Origin: Cryptomeria japonica
Lineage: Eukaryota; Streptophyta; Pinopsida; Cupressales; Cupressaceae
DNA length: 64,000 nt
Assembly: GCF_030272615.1 (NCBI RefSeq)
Contig: NC_081411.1
Coordinates: forward strand, 41,155,140-41,219,139
Direction of reading: 5' to 3'
The notes below the pieces were generated by a model that was not told the origin of the DNA, searched no databases, and worked only from the letters and a program-made list of their open reading frames with translations. The translations under genes and the position numbers were made by a program. Positions 46,130 to 58,146 of this stretch are shown here, in pieces (the stretch's first letter is position 1; every line of letters starts with the position of its first letter).

Positions 46130-47575
46130 TGGTTTCCACTCTTGTCTTTCATATAGTAGACATTTTCATTTGTTCTAACACCTTTTTCAACCAATCTTGT
46201 GGAACTTGTTTTTCTGATCACACATCTAGACTCTTTAAATATGAGCTCAAAACCTTCATTGCACATCTATATTACACTCAACAAATTATGTCTCATACCA
46301 CTGACATAGTAAACATCCTCAGTCTTACACTTTCCATTAATTGTAATGTTTTCTTTTCCATAAATAGGTGTTGCCTCTTCTCCTATAAATTTCACCAATC
46401 CACCATCTAACCTCTCAAGGTTAATGAACTTACCTTTATCACCTGTCATATGGTTTAAGCAACCAGAGTCAATGATACAAGCCTTTGGTTCAACTTTAAC
46501 ATGCAAAGTAGCTTTTCCTTTTATAAGGTTTCCATTATTCTTCATATTTTCCAGTCTTTTAGACCTTCCATTATCCTTCTCCTTTATAGCCAATAATAAG
46601 AATTATTCATTTGAATCATCACCATATTCAACTTCAAATAAGTGTCTCTCCATTGGAAAAAGACCTCTTTTTCCTTTATCTCTGTCATATGTCTTCTTAT
46701 TTTTATCACAACTTTTGTATCTATCATTCCTTTTATCATCATTAGATCATTTGTAATCTTCCTTATACATACATATAGAAGCATAATGAAAAATTATATC
46801 ACAATTCAAGCATTTAGAGGTAGCTTACCTTTGTACTTTGTGATTACTCTTTTTAGTTTTCTAACAAAGTTTGATTCGAGCTCATACATCTCTTCACTTG
46901 CTTTTGGTTCATCTTCAGGTTTCTTTCAAACATTGAATGTTGTTTCTCTCATTTCCTTTTTGGTATCATCCATTTCAATAGTCTCAAAAGTAAATAGTGA
47001 ACCAAGAATTTGCTCCAGTGTGTACTTATCCAAATCATGACTCTCCTCAATTTTATCAAACATCTTGGGTGTGTAGGGTTTAGGCAATATCAACAATAGT
47101 TTTCTTACAACATCGCTTTCTTCTATTTTTCCACCAGCATGTTTGATATCATTTACAACTTCATTTATCCTAAGTATATAAATTTCAATGAGCTCATCAT
47201 CAGAGATCCTTAGGTTCTCAAATTTGTGCTTCAAATTTGTCAATTTAGCTTCTTTTTTTTTAATCTTCAAATCACCTTCATATACACTTCTCATCTTGTC
47301 ACAAATTTATTTAGAATTCTTCAATCCCACAACCCTGCTAAACACTTCATCACTTAAGCAACTGACAATAGAAACCATAGCCTTTATATTATTCTTAAAA
47401 TATTTTATCTCATCTGGATTTTGTGGAGGACCATTCAGGGAGGAATATAACTAGTCTTGATAATTTCCTATATTTCCTTTGGTAGAGACTTTGAGTGAAA
47501 TTCCATTCTCTCTTTCCTATAAGAGTAATTTGCACCTTCAAACTTTGGTTCTTTGAAATTCAAATCCTACGCCAT
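46130..47575 (-). pseudogene. C1 copia gag and protease remains
   Basis: The start is an ATG at 47575 followed immediately by a TAG and then DLNFKEPKFEGANYSYRKER. A UBN2-type gag segment (YEGDLKIKKKEAKLTNLKHK..., VVNDIKHAGGKIEESDVVRK) is at 46926-47294. A zinc knuckle CLNCDIIFHYASIC lies near 46770. The protease region has IIDSGCLNHMTGDKGKF (46450) and then YYVSGMRHNLLSV. Frameshifts separate these parts. The gene resumes at 40227 past C2. Confidence 0.85.
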
Positions 47576-47633
47576 TCCAGATCTCCCTCAAGTGATTAAG
47601 CTTCTCAAGAAGGGACCAGACTTTAATATCCAT
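47576..47633 (-). other. C1 primer-site region
   Basis: Minus-strand TGGATATTAAAGTCTGGTCC, a decayed version of the tRNA-iMet site, beside the LTR. C3 has a similar site at 52760 (TGGTATTAGATATTTGGTCC). Confidence 0.5.
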
Positions 47634-48158
47634 TATTGAACACACAGTAGGGCTGAGAGGCAGGGGTAAATCAGTTTGGATCTCTACCACAACTTTATTT
47701 CTGATATATATTAAACTTCAAACATAGCCAACACATTACTTTAATGAAATCATGAAAGCACAAAACACAATCAACTCATGAACACCATATCTATGTGAAA
47801 AACCCAGGAAGGGAAAAACCACAGTGAGAATCACTCACAATATAGATATAAACGATTTCAATTATTAGGCCACATGCCAAGGATCTCACTACTCTATAAT
47901 TGCTAGCTAAGGCGCATAATCTTAGGGCAAGATACAAAGGACTTGCACATTGAAACTCACTACTTCAGGGCAAGATATAAAGAGTTTCCAAGAGAGAGAC
48001 ACTATCTTCCAGTAGAAATAGGTGAATTGAAAATGAATAAGCTCTTGTAATCATGAAATTGACCTTTAACCTTTGTATCAAGTGCCCAATATCATGGCAA
48101 ATGTATCTGACCTCAAACTTTGTGACCAAACACTATCATTGTTCTTCGCTATTGAATT
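47634..48158 (-). repeat. C1 5' LTR, first piece
   Basis: Aligns with 18717-18911 and then 35923-36215. Its first bases read TATTGAAC instead of TGTTGAAC. It is interrupted by C3 at about 48140-48158, where the border is not exact, and resumes at 61752. Confidence 0.8.
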
Positions 48159-48827
48159 GGTTGAAAGAAACAAAATACTAAGAGAGGGGGGGGTGAATCA
48201 ATATTCCCATAATTACTAAAACTTTCTCATTATTTCTAAACCTTTTATTGATATACCAATTTCATCAATTAAGCATATAAATATGAAAAAGCAAATGCAG
48301 AATAAATAAATTTTACAACCACAAATTGAACACCAGAAAATATACATGGAAAACCCAAATGGGAAAAACCACGGTGAGTGTTAGCTCTCAAGATAATATA
48401 ACTAGTTATATGGTGTTTACAAAAGGGGTGGCTCACTGCCAGATTACAAAGATGACTCACTATCAGAATGCTCAATGCAATAGATGTAAATCAATTGAAC
48501 AAAATTGCATCTTTTAATGCATATGGTTAGTTCCAAATTAAGTTCAAATAACAACTCACACATCTTACAGTAGATCTAGAAAGGGATCAATATACCATAG
48601 TCTACAATCACCTACAATAAGTCTAGTAAGGGATTACTACACTATGCTATTGAACCAACTACTTGCAACAATTTTTTTAAAGGATTACTGCAACACCATT
48701 TGCACACTGACTCTGCTATATACTCCTCACACTATAACTACTCCATTGTCCTCAACTCTATCATTCACATACCTCTTACTATGTTATACCGCACACACCC
48801 TGCTTTCTTTCATGCTCTTCACACACC

Positions 48828-48871
<44 letters not shown>

Positions 48872-49441
48872 AAGCACATATACCAAAATACTATGTTGGC
48901 CAAGGACAAATTATTTATACAATAATAAACTTCTCAGAACAACGTGTTATCCAATAAAGCCTTGACCAAATCATGATAACAAAGTTGGCCTTTCTTGATC
49001 TCCTACATGCATCCTTCACACATTTTATTTACCAATGCATATACCTTAATTAATGTAACAAAACAAGGGTCTACTAGACCCATAGATACAACTCATAAGC
49101 ATAAAAAATCAAAGCACAACAACTCCTAACTCCTAGATACAGATGCCACAAATGCCGAAACATAGATCATGATAGATATGACTAGGTACAACTGATACCG
49201 AACCTCACACAACTGATACTGGAATAGGATATTAGCTAAAATAAGAACAACACATGGTTATATAGATGAGGAACTTCTAGAAATGACTTTAGTAGATAAT
49301 CTATGCCTTATTGATTTATATCGCATTGATGCTCAATAAGTAATACCAAAACTGGTTCAATAACATACACCATCCGGTCCTAATTGGATAACTAGGTTTG
49401 ACATCAATGGCAAAAATGACAATATTCGCATAAATCCAACA
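48159..49441 (-). repeat. C3 3' LTR
   Basis: Aligns with 52772-52884 and 60596-61751 over its length (shared AGTGTTAGCTCTC, GATAATATAACTAGTTATATG and CAAAAGGGGTGGCTCA). It ends AAATCCAACA. It contains the (TA)n tract. Confidence 0.8.
48831..48867. repeat. (TA)n microsatellite in the C3 3' LTR
   Basis: About 18 TA repeats before TCGGTAAGCACATATACC. The sister LTR has a (CA)n tract at the same place (61133-61158). Confidence 0.9.
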
Positions 49442-49859
49442 ATCTCCCTGTTTGTCATTAATAGAAAAACATCTAAAAAAAGAATAATGCATGAATCTCA
49501 AAACTCCCCCTTACTCATATGATTGATATATGTATTCCTCCCATATTATATTTCTCTCCATCTCTATTCCTCTCCCCCTTTGACAATAATGAAAAAGGGT
49601 GCCAACAAAACGAAAAAAGTAAAAAATGTAAGAAAAAAAAGTTCCTTAACCGCTCTTCTTTTGAAATATTTGCTTGCACTTTTCCTTCAATTCTGGAAGG
49701 AGAACCTCCCAACAATGCACAACCAATTTAATACTAATAGGTAAAGTTCTACATTCTACTAACAATTTAATGACATGAGAAAAGTTGTCTGGAGCATATA
49801 AATTCTACTCATAATTAACTGTATGACCAAGCAATATAGAAAAGTGCTCTAGCTTAGCT
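49442..49859 (-). other. C3 3' untranslated region
   Basis: Contains an LTR-adjacent tract (minus GACAAACAGGGAGAT) and two further G-rich tracts, AAGGGGGAGTTTTG (49503) and CAAAGGGGGAGAGG (49573). No coding sequence is recognised. Confidence 0.5.
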
Positions 49860-51377
49860 TCAATAATTTCCTTGACCTTGTATAAAAACACTCGCATAGT
49901 CTTCTCTTTTCCTTTGCAACATTAGCAATTCAGCCTGAAGAGAATTTATCTTTTTCCTCTTCTCTCCATCCTTGCCACCCATTAAATCAAATGACTTACC
50001 CAAAGAATACAATTCTTCTTCAACAACATCAATGTTAGCTTTATGCTTCACTATAACAATCGACCATGAAAGACAATATCCATAAACCTTGCTAGCATTG
50101 TCGATACAATCTCTTATTTCATTTATACATTTGGATAAATCCCTTTTCTTCTGAATTCTATACTAATAGGTTGTTCAATCAATCTCTCTTTAACTATCTC
50201 AGACAGATTCCAAAAGCACATCATTGACATCTTCAATCTTGGTATTGTTCTGGAGCAAATGATCTATTAGAATATTCTCAATTTTGTCCACCTCAATAGA
50301 AGTTAGCCATATATTTCCAATCTTCTTTATTTCATCTAGATTGCCAATGATCTCCAACAAATTAGACTCATCATCAAATTCAGATGCTTTCACTTTCTGA
50401 TATGCAACAACTACTCCCTTAGCCACAGGAGAATTTGGATCCTCAATTACAACAGTGTCTTCTTATATCTGATACATCTTTTGCTTCTTAGATTCCAAAG
50501 AACTAGAAGGCACAATCTCTTTCTTTTTTCTTTTTCTAGAGGAAGAACCTTCCTTAACTAAACTAGTAGTGGGGGATACTAGACCAATAATCCACATATC
50601 CAAAAATGATTTGAAATATGCATTACATAAATCTTCTTTCTTATCCAATCCATTCAAATATTGTAATATTTGCCCAGCAACAGGGACTCCAAATTACCAT
50701 ATCACATTCTCCTTAGTCAGAAGGGATCCCAGACAATACATAGCCAAACAAACAAGCAATGATCCAAACTAGAAGCAGTAACCTTGATCATTTGTCACTT
50801 TGATATTCTCTAACAATTGATCCTTTAATAATTCACATAAATTGAACATAGCATCTTCCATAGAAATTTTATGTGCAACATACATTGCAATAGCTGAAGT
50901 TGAACCTTCTTTATTTCTAAAATAGATCTTATAGGAAATTTCATATGCTACGTACCTCATACTAGGATGAATGATTTTTTTGATCAACAATGCCCTTTGA
51001 TCACCCATTACACTAGTTAGGGTTTCATCCTCCTTGATTTTCATTGTCTTCTTAACCAGTACACTCCCACTATCGCACAGGCCAATAACAACCAAAATAA
51101 TTCCCTTCGTGATCGGATAGGGTTTATCCCACATGATTCTTTTATTCTGCACGTGACTCAAAATTAACTTGATTACATATTCATTGTCAAACCACGAGAA
51201 CTCGCTCCATAAGTCCATTCCTTTGTGACTTAACTCTTTAACCTTCTACAAGTCTGCTTCACTAAGATTCCTTTCCATTTTTATGATCTTCTCTGTGTCA
51301 AATTTATCTAGCTGAACTCTTTCCATCAATTGAAAACTTATGGTGCTTGATTCTCCAACAATCATCTTTGATTCCAT
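49860..51377 (-). pseudogene. C3 extra ORF, unknown protein of about 505 residues
   Basis: Starts MESKMIVGESSTISFQLMER and stays in one frame to LQRKREDYASVFIQGQGNY, with about five stops. It holds a folded-looking region (FNLCELLKDQLLENIKVTND near 50800; YVAHKIS; YEISYKIYFRN), a basic nuclear-localisation-like SRKRKKKEI with a Ser-rich flank (50520), and a C-terminal coiled coil (INSLQAELLMLQRKRED). No polymerase, protease, integrase, membrane segment or signal peptide is visible. It is in a different frame from gag, about 360 bp downstream. Not recognised; an accessory ORF replacing pol is my reading. Confidence 0.55.
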
Positions 51378-51736
51378 GCTTGCTCTGCTTTTTTTCTTTG
51401 CACTCTATTAATTTTTTTCTCCTCCTTCTCAAGCAAATTTCTCTTGCATAATGAAAAAAATGATCTTTAATTCCCAAATTTAACTCACCTTCTTCTAGGG
51501 TTTTTCCACCAAATACTATCTTATCAATGACATAAGCACAAACCTTTAATTATCAGAGCGCATCTCTAACACAATCATGCTAAACCAATGACATGAACCA
51601 ACTCGAAAGAGGGGACCAAAAGATTTTCTTTGAAAACTCCCCCTGAGCTGAAGCAATGAGCTCAATTACCCAAGGAAGAGGTGCAGGCACCAGATTCCAG
51701 TACACTAGGATTGCTTTCATTGTTTACCTCTTTTCT
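51378..51736 (-). other. Spacer between C3 gag and extra ORF
   Basis: Non-coding. It contains a polypurine-like AGGGGGAGTTTTC on the minus strand (about 51640) and AAGAGGGGACCAAAAG, which resemble the sequences normally found after pol. This may be the scar where pol was lost. Confidence 0.4.
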
Positions 51737-52699
51737 CTAGACCAACACTTCCTTTTTCTTTGATTCAATAGTCTTTACCATATTCTTCTTAGTATACTTC
51801 TCCACATTTTCATTTTTACATTCATTAGCATAATGTCCGGATTGCTTGCACTTGTAACAATTCATGTTCTTATGTACTGAATTTACTAAATATGGTCTGG
51901 ATCTGCATTGATTAGCTTTGTGACCACAACCATTGCATGTGTGACAATATCCATGAAAGTTATTATTCACCTTATTTGCTTCAACTAGATTGTGATTCTG
52001 ACTCATAGCATGATTTCTATAGTAATTTGCTTTACAACCAAACCTCTTGCAATTTTAACATTGAATGCTTCTACAGTTTACAATCTTATGACCAAATTTA
52101 TTGAATTGAAAATAGTAACCATTAATGATGGGTACCTTTGTGCATTTGGTTGTCAAACCGGTAGTCTTCTTGTAGTATACATTCGTTTCAGGGGATTGCT
52201 TGCATCTTTTGTTTTCTTCTTTGATTCTACCTTAACTTCTTTTCTTTTATCTTTATCAATCTGATTTGAGCTTTCACCGATTTGAAATCGTAGTCTAGTC
52301 TTCTCTAAATGAGATTTCTATATGTTAATAAAATCTTCTAAAATTTCATTGCTATCAAGAACCTTACTTTCCGCATTCAACTTCTTGTTCTAGCTTCTCA
52401 CATTCTGCGGTCTTCAGCTTGATAGATTCTTTCAGGGTTTCTTATATCTTGATCTTTTCCTCAATCTTCTACATGAAATCCTTAATGGTTTCATTCACTT
52501 GCTTCAACTAATTGTTAGCTTCCTTATGTCTCAATTTAAACTTTTGGATTTGTTCTCTCAACTTTTACGCACATCCATTCGATACCTTTACATTCTCTTT
52601 CAATTCTCCATTCTCATATTTAGCACTTTTCAGATCTTCAAGAGGTATTTGCAATTCCTCATTCAAATGATATTCTCTAGTCATACTCATCAATGCCAT
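51737..52699 (-). pseudogene. C3 gag-like gene: coiled coil plus four zinc knuckles
   Basis: Starts MALMSMTREYHLNEELQIPL, then heptad-rich coiled coil with several stops. Downstream come a tandem set of CCHC-type knuckles: degraded YFQFNKFGHKIVNC and a C-to-stop NCKRFGCKANYYRNH, then good CHTCNGCGHKANQC and CYKCKQSGHYANEC. The tail is Lys-rich. It would bind RNA as a nucleocapsid. No UBN2 core like that of C1 is seen. Confidence 0.65.
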
Positions 52700-52771
52700 G
52701 ATTCAACCAACAAGAATCTCCCTTGAGCAATTAAACTTTCAAGCAAGGGACCAAATATCTAATACCAATTG
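52700..52771 (-). other. C3 primer-binding site and gag start region
   Basis: Minus strand ATTGGTATTAGATATTTGGT follows the LTR end, close to the copia tRNA-iMet site TGGTATCAGAGC with changes. Confidence 0.6.
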
Positions 52772-52884
52772 TGTTGAAAGGACCGAAATATTGAGAGGGG
52801 GGTGAATCAGTATTCCCACGATTACTAAAACTTTCTCACTATTTCTAAACCTTTTATTGATATACCAATTTCATCAATTAAGCA
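52772..52884 (-). repeat. C3 5' LTR, first piece
   Basis: TGTTGAAAGGACCGAAATAT, aligned with 48159 onward. It stops at CAATTAAGCA, where G3 starts. About 25 bp of C3 are missing at the joint. Confidence 0.75.
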
Positions 52885-54023
52885 CCTTACAAGTTTCACA
52901 CAAGGATTCCTATCAACTTCTCAGGCACATTACATTTAAAAGAGGGGGGAAAATTCACTAGATCCAATCTCAATGGAAAGAGATTGAATACTAAATGAAT
53001 TAGCAATGGATTTGGAAAGTGATACTAACCCCTCTTTTAGAATGGATATGTTGAATTATGTGATTTAAGACTATGTAAAAGTGACAAAGAAATGATTATA
53101 ACTTGAGATAGAAATGCAGAATGAAGTTCTGCACCTAGAATTAGCAGTAAAATGTTGAGATGAAGCTCCCCTACAAATTTGGGTGAAAGTTGTTGGGACT
53201 ATGTTGAAAGTACACACGGTCCACCGAAAAATCCGCGCCTCGAAAAGGGTTTTTTCGTCTCTAAAAGTGAAGTCCAAATATGCAAATATAGTCGCACACC
53301 TATAACCTACACACATAAAAGAAAGAAAATGTTGTTGGGATTGGGGGTTTTCCTTCAGGTCAAACCATGGTTTTGGAATTAACCAATTGATGAAAAGTAC
53401 TTGCAAGTAAATGACTAAAGTAGAATTCACCTCAAGAGAGGATGCAATTGAAATATTGATAGAGTTGTTTGAAAGGATATATAGAATAGGATGTCAAAGA
53501 GATTTCCTCTATAATGGTTGAATCCTTGACTTGAATGCAACACCTAGCCTTGAAAGGAGATTTGAGAATGCTCAATTCTTGAAAGGAGATTTGAGAATGC
53601 TTAATGCTTGAAAGGATACTTGAATGCTTGATTTTGCTTAGGATCAAAATTTCCACCTATTGAACTCGTATCTCCCAATGGGAGGGAAAAATTTGTCTTA
53701 TATATTCGTCAATTAGGGTTAATTGACTAATTTTTCGTTATAGGCCGACACAGGGAAAATTTTCCTACTTCAAAGTTGCAAATATCAATGCAAATTTTGA
53801 GAGGAGGGGGCAAAAAATAGGGCAAGGACAGGGGTGCCACGCCCCTGTCCAACCCTAAATTAGGATAGAGAGCAGGAACATGTAGTACGGGGTGCGAGGA
53901 AATGCAGGTTTCAGGGGGGTGCAAGCATATCTCAGGTCTCCAATTAGGCTTAGGGATTCGTTCACCAATATGAAATCCCAAATTTGGTTGAAAATTGCAA
54001 GGTCACAATTTTATGACACTACA
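52885..54023 (-). repeat. G3 3' LTR, end-truncated
   Basis: Aligns with the right LTR from TTTCACACAAGGATTCC onward. It lacks the TGTAATGTGG start. It holds a GGACAGGGG...CCCCTGTCC hairpin near 53827. Confidence 0.85.
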
Positions 54024-54050
54024 TTTAGCCCCCGCTTTAGCGGGAGTATA
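54024..54050 (-). other. G3 polypurine tract with a built-in palindrome
   Basis: Minus strand AAAGCGGGGGCTAAA next to the LTR. It overlaps the perfect palindrome CCCGCTTTAGCGGG (54031-54044). Confidence 0.65.
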
Positions 54051-55266
54051 AGTGTATGCCAATACTATCGGTAAAGTACAAAGAAACAAGATTGAAAGAC
54101 TTTCACCACGTCAAGGAGGCAAGATACACCAAGCCCCTACTGGACTAAGGATCTTACAACATCGATTAACAAAGTAAGAGGGAAGATCAAGGAGGAAGAA
54201 CCATGACTGGAAGTAGAAAGTTCCCCTCACTATGAGTCATGAAAAAGAAAGGATACCAAAAATTACAAAGTAAAGTCAAGTCAAGTAAGTAACTTTGAGA
54301 ATAAAGAAGGAAAATATGAGTGGAGTGTATGTCCCCACATTAAAGCGATCGCGTACGCCTTACCAGGAGTGATTGCTTTAAAGTAGGATACACCCAAGAG
54401 AGAAAGAAAGGGAGCACATTATCGCAAGAATTTAGCCCCCAATCGAGAAATAAACCCAAGGATAATGAACACAAAACACAAAGCATGAGGCAGTTTTGCT
54501 TTCCTCAGGGTCAGTATGTTGTATGATGACTCATGTATATCACATATATATGCATAGAATAGTCCCAATTCCCCCAAAAAAGGAAACTACCTTGGAAGAA
54601 AGGGAAGAGAGTTGTCTTTTGAGTCAACATGAAAGAGACCAAAAGAGATCTCAATGCTTTGCATCATCCTCAAGTAGACATTACTAGGAAACATAGAAGA
54701 ACAGGGATACACATAAAAGAATGATCACAAAAGAGAAAGAAAAGAGAGAGAGGTAGAGGATCTACAGTGCTAATGTAGCTAGTCTAGCATGACATCCACC
54801 TCTTGATCTTGTTGATCACTATTTCAGGAAGGTGGGAAACATGCCAGAGGAGTGATATCGATCGCAATATATGGAGCTATCACAAGATCCAAACAAGGGC
54901 TATGCTCATGTTCTAAGTCACTTTGTTCAATTCTAGGAGCTGGGATTAAGGATTTTGAAAACTCTGCAGACAAATGTTTGTCAACATCAACATATTCATA
55001 TTCACTTTCAGAAGCATTAGGAGTTATATTGTCATCATGAATAACATTTTCACCTATTTCTTTATCAATATTTATAGAAAGAGGAGGTCGCACATGAAAA
55101 GAAGTAAAACCATCACATGTTTTTTACAACTTAGTATTTGGAGATTTAGGTTCAACATCTTGCTTAGGAGAAAAGGGAATAATGTCAACTATTGGAGTTT
55201 TGGGAGATTGAATATTTTGAGGCACAACTTCATGAGCTCTAGCACGACACTTTCATTGGTGTTCTC
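54051..55266 (-). other. G3 region between protease and 3' LTR
   Basis: A frame-shifted acidic coding tail (54824-55093, with DSESEYEYVDVDK-like ASESEYEYVDVDK) continues the polyprotein. The rest is non-coding. The inverted repeat TTAAAGCGATC/GATTGCTTTAA lies at 54340-54381. No polymerase sequence was found in any frame I read. Confidence 0.5.
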
Positions 55267-58146
55267 TCACACAATGATTCCATTGAGTCTTAGTGGAAGA
55301 CTGAGAAGAAGGAGGAATATTTGTTGAAGGAGGAACATTCTCATGTTTGGTAGTTGGAGGTTTAGGTTGAGGTCTTTTAGGTTGAACAAGAGGAGAGGCA
55401 GTCTCTTCTCTCTATAAGAGCAAGGAAACAAAGCTGCACCATGTAAAGGAGGAATGTTTGGTGTAGGAAGGAGACCAGGTCCATCATGAGGAGGAGGTAC
55501 AGGTCTCACCTTAGGAGAAATATTATTGTTCTTCTTAGGATAAGTCATAGTTTCATCCATAGGAGGAAGATTAGTTCTATCTGTCGGGGGAAGAACCTCA
55601 TCTTCAAGAAGAATAGGAATATCAAGTTTTGGAGTTCTAAGATGGCTTAAGGATAAGATCATATCTTTCTTCCATTTTTGATAAGATTGAAAGAGAGAAT
55701 CACTTCTTGATGGAAGAGATTGAAATTGTTTAGGCCAAAAGAAATCAAAAGGAACACCAGGGTTTCTTTCAGCTGGTTGAAATAAGCTATGGTTAACAGT
55801 TATGATTTCTCCATTGCGAGGGAATTTCAAATAGTTATGATTTGGAGAAGCAATATCCTTCATGGAAGATAGACAAGGGTAGCCCAACTTCACAAAAAAT
55901 TTCTTAGAGGAAGGAATGATAATGAAGTTGACATCCATAGATTTAGTGTGAACCTTAATAGGAAGTGTGATAGAACCAATGGTAGGACAAGAGAATCCAT
56001 CAAATAACCTAACGACCACATTGGTATCATCATAGATTGGTTTATGCCAATGTAAAATGAAAAGATACTCCTCAATGATGACATTAACCATGCAAGAGGG
56101 ATCTATAAGCACACCATGACAAGGCATGTCTTGAATCTTAGCAACTATGTATAAACGCCCATCAGGTGCTCTAATTGTCTCACTAGGGTCAAATGTGATA
56201 CATAGATTCTTAGGTTTTCCTTGTTTCTCTACCATATTCACCAAGTTTTGAACTGTGGTAGTCACATTAGAAGGAGAGAAAGAGGCATGTTTAGTCTCAA
56301 TGACATTAGAGGTATGAGAAGGTAAAGGATCAGTAAAAATTTTAAGATTTTGATTGGGAGGAGCTACTGATTTGTTTCCCTTATCATTCACACCTACCAC
56401 AGATATAGTATCATTATCAATTAAATCTTGAATCTTACTTTTTAATGCAAAACATTTCTCAGTATCATGACCAGGTTGACGATGAAATTGACAAAAAGAA
56501 TTATTATCAAAGTAAGGTGAGGCTGCCTTAGAAGGGTCAATTGGTTTTATTGGAGGAAGTTTAATAACATTTCTTTGTAACAACTGAGACATAATGCTAT
56601 GTAAAGATTCATTCAAAGGATTAAATTGTCTTTCTCTTTTGAAAAATTTAGAAATAGGAGGCACACCTGTAGTAGCATTCACATTGTTGTTGTTGATGTT
56701 GTCATTAAATTTGATGAGGCCTTTACTTGGTTTGAACTTCGCAAACGGTTGTTGAGCATTGCCACCCTTATCACTCAGAGCCATAGGAATGGATTGCTCC
56801 AGTTGATTCACAGTCAATTGATAATTGTGAAGTGTTGCACACAACTACAGAAAGGATGTAAACTCAGAAAGGAGAAGTTTTTCTCTAATATCTTTTTGCA
56901 AATTAGAAATGCAAATTCCTTGAATATCATTATTAGGCACTGGAAAAGAAATTTGAGAACATGAATGCTTATATCTACCAATGAAATCAATCACTTTTTC
57001 TTTAATGCCTTGTTTACAATGCATTAAATTGGTCAAAGTGATTTTTGGACCTATGTTGTTTTGAAATTGTTGAATAAAAGCATTTTCTAATTGTTGAAAA
57101 GAAATAATAGAATAGGAAGGCAAAGAGCAATACCATTGTAAAGCCTTATCTCTTAATGTTCTAGTAAACAATTTGGCAAGCAATCTTTCATCATAAGAAA
57201 AGTCAGCACACAAAGTCTAGAATGTCTTGACATGTGTTAAAGGATTACCTTTTCCATTATAGAGTTCCAATTGAGGTACTTCAACATGTTTAGGAGGGAC
57301 AACTCTAACAATATCAAGAGAAAGTGGGCTTGCGACATCAAATGTGGGCACACTAAACTTAGATTGACTCATGGAAGCGATTTTTTGTTGCAATGATGAC
57401 ATAGTTTGAGAAAGGTTATTAATGGTTGCTTCGGTTGAAGAATTTGTGTTAGGCATGTTTGATTGAGAAGATGGTGTGATATTGTTAAAAGAAGGCATTG
57501 ATTGAGAATAAGGTGGTGGAACATTATGGTAATTAGGCATAGGTGATGATTGAGTGGGAAATGGGGCACTAAAAGGAGGAATAGAATGATTGGATGAATT
57601 TCCCCCTTGTGTCATATTGATTGGGTGAGAGACAAGAGTAATACTTATTGAAGGCATAGGTAAGGATGGAGAATTGATTGAAGAAGAAGGATTACCCCCA
57701 TGACTAACGATTGTAGGCATGACATTTTGAGTTGATGTAGCCATGATGTTTGAAGTGAAAGTAAGAATGCTAGCCATTGAAGTGGTCAAAGGAATAGTAG
57801 AAGGTTGTGAATAACCTAACTTCTCAACACAACTCTTTATACACATGACATTAGAACCAACAATATGAGCAATGCCACGCAATATATCAATTCCATTCTT
57901 ATCACTTTGAATCATGCATTTTAGACCTTCAATTAATGGAAGAGCTTCACTATTAAGATATTCTTGGGACATCCATTGTTGAAAGTTGTCAAATTGATTA
58001 TCCAATTTTGAAAGTTGATCTATGGAAACTCTAGTCAAAGCTTCTTCCTCATCATTAGAATCATCAATTGGATAAATAGGGATGTTATTAGGATGGGAAG
58101 AATTAACATTATCCTCATTGAAAAAGTCACCCAAATTAGGCTCCAT
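55267..58146 (-). pseudogene. G3 gag-protease, two in-frame stops
   Basis: Starts MEPNLGDFFNEDN. The N-terminal third is Ser/Pro/Asn-rich. The gag core (DKALQWYCSLPSYSIISFQQ, KEKVIDFIGRYKHSCSQ) is at 56850-57200. The CX2HX4HX4C knuckle CQFHRQPGHDTEKC lies at about 56460, as in G1/G2. The protease region reads GVLIDPSCMVNVI, where DGG or DSG is expected, so its catalytic motif is altered. A long Pro-rich tail follows. Stops at 57214 and 56845 separate three parts of one frame; the first looks like Trp to TAG. Confidence 0.85.

Noticed and set aside
49860-51377. C3 extra frame as an env-like gene
   Set aside because: No signal peptide or membrane-spanning segment is visible. The protein is hydrophilic with a basic patch and coiled coil.
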